DNA of 64,000 nucleotides from Kitasatospora sp040298565 (lineage in GTDB: Bacteria; Actinomycetota; Actinomycetes; Streptomycetales; Streptomycetaceae): assembly GCF_040298565.1 (NCBI RefSeq), contig NZ_JBEPAK010000007.1, positions 1-64,000 of the forward strand. Direction: 5' to 3'. The position numbers and the translations under genes are program-made. Numbering within the stretch: position 1 is the stretch's first letter; each line of letters starts with the position of its first letter. Below, piece after piece: positions 61,856-64,000 of this stretch. The notes beneath the pieces are model-generated. The model was not told the DNA's origin, did no database searches, and saw nothing but the letters and a program-made list of their open reading frames with translations.

Positions 61856-62581
61856 CTACCGCCTCTCCGCCGCCTCCGCCAGCGCCTTCGCGACGCCGTC
61901 CTCCTGCGGGCCGAGCAGTGCCGGGTCCGGCCGCAGCCAGGCGTTCACCGCCGCCTTGCCCGCCCCGGCGACCTCCCGCAGTCCGCCGTACAGCCAGGTG
62001 GCGTCGTGCGGCTCCGGCACCCCGACCGCGTACGAGCGGATGCCGGCCGCCTCGCACAGCGCCAGCGCCCGCCGGACGTGGAAGTCCTGGCTGACCAGCA
62101 CCGCGCGGTCCACCCCGAAGATCCGGTGCGCCCGGGTGCAGGAGTCCCAGGTGTCGAAGCCGGCGTAGTCCCGGACCACCCGCCCCGGCGGTACCCCGTG
62201 CTCGGTCAGGTACCGGTACATCGCGTCCGGCTCGTCGTACGAGACCCGCCCGTTGTCCCCGGTCACCAGCACGGCCCGCACCTTCCCCTCCCGGTACAGG
62301 TCCAGCGCCGCCGTGAGCCGGTGCTCGAGGTACGGCGAGGGCCTGCCCTGGTCCAGCCCCGCTCCGAAGACCACCGCCACCGGCGCGGACGGCGCGCTCT
62401 CCACCGTGCCGACCCGGTCCCCCGCCGCGATCCACAGCCAGGCGCTCGGTGCCAGCACCGACGAGCAGAGCACCGCCGTCACCTGGAAGACCCTGCGCTG
62501 GGTCCGCCGCGTCCGCAGCCGTGCCCGCATCCCCACCGCCCGGCGCCGCAGCAGCCCCGAGATCCCGGTGCCGACCCTCAC
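61856..62581 (-). CDS. YdcF/SanA-like DUF218 protein
   Basis: This encodes about 241 residues. A basic N-terminus and one membrane helix (VFQVTAVLCSSVLAPSAWLWIAAG) are followed by a DUF218 domain: VAVVFGAGLDQGRPSPYLEHRLTAALDLY, VLVTGDNGRVSYDEPDAMYRYLTEHGV, DYAGFDTWDSCTRAHRIFGV and VLVSQDFHVRRAL. SanA-type proteins affect envelope permeability and vancomycin sensitivity in enterobacteria, but no reaction is established. The GTG at 62581 follows GGGAGGG. It is isolated from the upstream MerR gene by a strong terminator. Confidence 0.9.
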   Translation of the reverse strand: MRVGTGISGLLRRRAVGMRARLRTRRTQRRVFQVTAVLCSSVLAPSAWLWIAAGDRVGTVESAPSAPVAVVFGAGLDQGRPSPYLEHRLTAALDLYREGKVRAVLVTGDNGRVSYDEPDAMYRYLTEHGVPPGRVVRDYAGFDTWDSCTRAHRIFGVDRAVLVSQDFHVRRALALCEAAGIRSYAVGVPEPHDATWLYGGLREVAGAGKAAVNAWLRPDPALLGPQEDGVAKALAEAAERR

Positions 62582-62616
62582 GTGCCCTCCCTCGATCGTC
62601 CCGCCGGGCAACACGA

Positions 62617-62662
62617 CGAGGCCGTGGGCCCGGACGGTTCCCCGTCCGGGCCCACGGCCTCG
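62617..62662 (-). terminator. Very strong terminator hairpin between merR and the YdcF gene
   Basis: A perfect 21-bp stem with a 4-base loop (arms beginning CGAGGCCGTGGGCCCGGACG). It lies 46 bp beyond the MerR stop. Confidence 0.9.
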
Positions 62663-62707
62663 TCAGATCCGGTCACGCACCGTCGCCGCGCGGGTGGCGG
62701 CGCCTCG

Positions 62708-63352
62708 TCAGACCGCGCGGTTGCGGCGCTGCGCCAGCTCGTCCGCCGGGTCGTGCCCCACCAGCGTCTCGCCGGTGTCGGTCCGCTCCGCGTGCAGCCG
62801 CCCGAGGGTCAGCTCCAGCTCCTGCCAGACGGCTCCGACCGCGATGCCGAACACCCCCTGACCGCCCTTCAGCAGATCGACCACCTGCTGCGGCGTCGTG
62901 CACTCGTACACCGTCGCCCCGTCGCACATCAGCGTCAGCCCGGCCAGGTCGGCCTGGTCGGCGGACTGCAGATGGGCGACGGCCACCCGGATGTTCTGCA
63001 ACGAGACGCCCGCGTCCAGCAGCCGCTTCACGATCTTGAGCAGCAGGACGTCGCGGAAGCTGTAGAGCCGCTGGCTGGTCGCCGGGTACGCGGTGCGGAC
63101 GCTGGGCTCCAGCAGTCCGGTGCGGGCCCAGTAGTCCAGCTGGCGGTAGGTGATGCCGGCCGCCGCGCAGGCCGTCGGGCCACGGAAGCCGAGCAGTTCG
63201 GACGTCGGCGCCAACCGCTCGATCGCGGGCTGGCCCGGCTGCACGGCCGGGAACCTGCCCACGCGGGGCAGGTCGGTCACGGTACGAGAGGTGCGGGGTA
63301 CGTGCACGGCGCACAGGCCTCCTGCGGCCGCGTCATCGCCGGTGCTGCTCAT
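62708..63352 (-). CDS. MerR-family regulator
   Basis: This 214-residue protein has a MerR winged helix (GPTACAAAGITYRQLDYWARTGLLEPSVR, residues about 58-90), YSFRDVLLLKIVKRLLDAGVSLQNIRVAVAHL, and a C-terminal region with LTLMCDGATVYECTTPQQVVDLLKGGQGVFGIAVG. It resembles the MerR gene that lies beside a DUF151 nuclease and gcvB/gcvP in mycobacteria (the Rv1830 type), and the same neighbourhood occurs here. GGAGG at 5 bases precedes the ATG. Confidence 0.9.
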   Translation of the reverse strand: MSSTGDDAAAGGLCAVHVPRTSRTVTDLPRVGRFPAVQPGQPAIERLAPTSELLGFRGPTACAAAGITYRQLDYWARTGLLEPSVRTAYPATSQRLYSFRDVLLLKIVKRLLDAGVSLQNIRVAVAHLQSADQADLAGLTLMCDGATVYECTTPQQVVDLLKGGQGVFGIAVGAVWQELELTLGRLHAERTDTGETLVGHDPADELAQRRNRAV

Positions 63353-63593
63353 GCCTACCTCCGTCCACTTGTGCTGCGGGCAACCCGACTGCGGGCATCG
63401 GCCACCCGGACAGCCACTCCTGACGGTAGGCAGTCCCCTATGACCCGTCAACGATCGCCACGCCGGGGCAGACAGACCACATCACTCAGGAGAGTGGTTT
63501 TTCGTGCCCCTAGTGTGGGTAGATGGACGGTTTTTGGCAAAACGGTGAGGGAAACGGCCGATCAGGCCCCGCTCGCGCCACCGCGGACCCGCG

Positions 63594-64000
63594 CTACTGC
63601 GGACCGCCGCCCCCGAAGTCCTCGGGTGACACCTGGTCGAGGAACTCGCGGAACTTCTCGACCTCGTCCTCCTGCTCGTCCGGGATCGCGATGCCCGCCT
63701 CGGCGAGCACCTCCTCGCTCCCGTAGATCGGCGTGCCGGTGCGCAGCGCGAGCGCTATCGCGTCGGACGGCCGGGCGCTGACCTCGACGCCGCCGGCGAA
63801 CACCAGCTCGGCGTAGAACACGCCCTCCCGCAGATCGGTGATCCGGACCTCGGTGAGCTGCTGGCCGAGCGCCTCCAGGACGTCCTTGAACAGGTCGTGC
63901 GTCAGCGGGCGCACCGGAGTCATGCCCTGCTGGGCGAAGGCGATCGCGGTCGCCTCGCCGGGGCCGATCCAGATCGGCAGGTAGCGATCTCCCCCGACCT
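63594..64000 (-). CDS. DUF151 bifunctional nuclease-like protein, 5' end outside window
   Basis: The visible 134 codons continue past the window edge. The segments LPIWIGPGEATAIAFAQQGM, RPLTHDLFKDVLEALG, VRITDLREGVFYAELVF and RPSDAIALALRTGTPIY are the DUF151 core with its conserved acidic residues. Family members from other organisms have DNase and RNase activity. The acidic C-terminus ends FGGGGPQ. It lies upstream of merR on the same strand with a 241-bp gap, as in mycobacteria. The start codon lies beyond position 64000. Confidence 0.93.
   Translation of the reverse strand, partial: VGGDRYLPIWIGPGEATAIAFAQQGMTPVRPLTHDLFKDVLEALGQQLTEVRITDLREGVFYAELVFAGGVEVSARPSDAIALALRTGTPIYGSEEVLAEAGIAIPDEQEDEVEKFREFLDQVSPEDFGGGGPQ

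Overview
The window is high-GC actinobacterial chromosome, most likely Streptomyces or Kitasatospora. The evidence is GC-rich third positions, many GTG starts, a perfect IdeR/DmdR-type iron box, a ydaO-class c-di-AMP riboswitch ahead of a LysM/M23 peptidase, a tandem glycine riboswitch ahead of gcvP, and families such as DUF5999, DUF6629, DUF1876 and DUF3037 that are typical of streptomycetes. No tRNA, rRNA, CRISPR array or phage was recognised.

Positions 1-7000 are a rearranged, insertion-sequence-rich zone. It holds a sensor-kinase fragment, two 220-bp direct repeats, an IS5-family wreck, an apparently complete IS256-family element with terminal repeats and a second coupled gene, IS630 fragments, a small nmrA-like/hxlR gene pair caught between two IS630 ends, a frameshifted IS481 transposase and another IS5-type remnant. 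From about 7 kb onward gene order looks normal and dense.

From 7 to 25 kb: DUF1876, a DMT permease and DUF6629; an ArsR repressor coupled to an MFS exporter; an orphan histidine-kinase-like ATPase; DNA polymerase X; the pseudouridine catabolic pair psuG-psuK with a divergent LysR regulator; a secreted PNGase A-type amidase; a structured intergenic region that looks like a small RNA; a Tat-exported purple acid phosphatase; an FhuF-like protein coupled to a class III CoA transferase; and a membrane protein. A GH13 glucosidase follows.

The most interesting block is 27.0-33.4 kb. Leftward lie a PLP-dependent D-threonine aldolase/D-serine dehydratase-type enzyme, an N-acyl-D-amino-acid deacylase-type amidohydrolase and a KDPG aldolase, all overlapping. 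Rightward lie a KDG kinase, an IclR regulator and a RidA protein. Together they form a complete theoretical route from N-acetyl-D-glucosaminate (C1-oxidised GlcNAc, a product of oxidative chitin attack) to pyruvate and glyceraldehyde 3-phosphate. The shared intergenic region carries two palindromes with common GCAAC/GTTGC half-sites.

From 33.5 to 50.7 kb: an iron-box-controlled DUF2470 gene with a tiny coupled leader ORF; a c-di-AMP-riboswitch LysM/M23 peptidase; an MFS pump with a probably leaderless mRNA; purB; MarR; a HipA-kinase/DUF3037 pair; an NDH-2-like flavoprotein; a secreted SGNH hydrolase; a MocR regulator divergent from two FMN-fold proteins; a glucose-permease-like transporter; a dienelactone hydrolase; a HAD protein; and a CPBP protease. 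From 50.7 kb to the end: a GCS2-type glutamate-cysteine ligase, small conserved proteins, gcvP with its riboswitch, a PRC-barrel/DUF2382 stress protein, an MFS pump, dinB, a YdcF protein, and a MerR gene next to a DUF151 nuclease. The last two lie near gcvP, as in mycobacteria.

Recurrent features are 4-bp ATGA overlaps between coupled genes, promoters placed so that transcripts would begin at the start codon, perfect GC-rich terminator hairpins, and short tandem repeats both between genes and as in-frame low-complexity inserts inside otherwise ordinary enzymes. Start codons were chosen by ribosome-site spacing and family alignment from memory. No database search was run.
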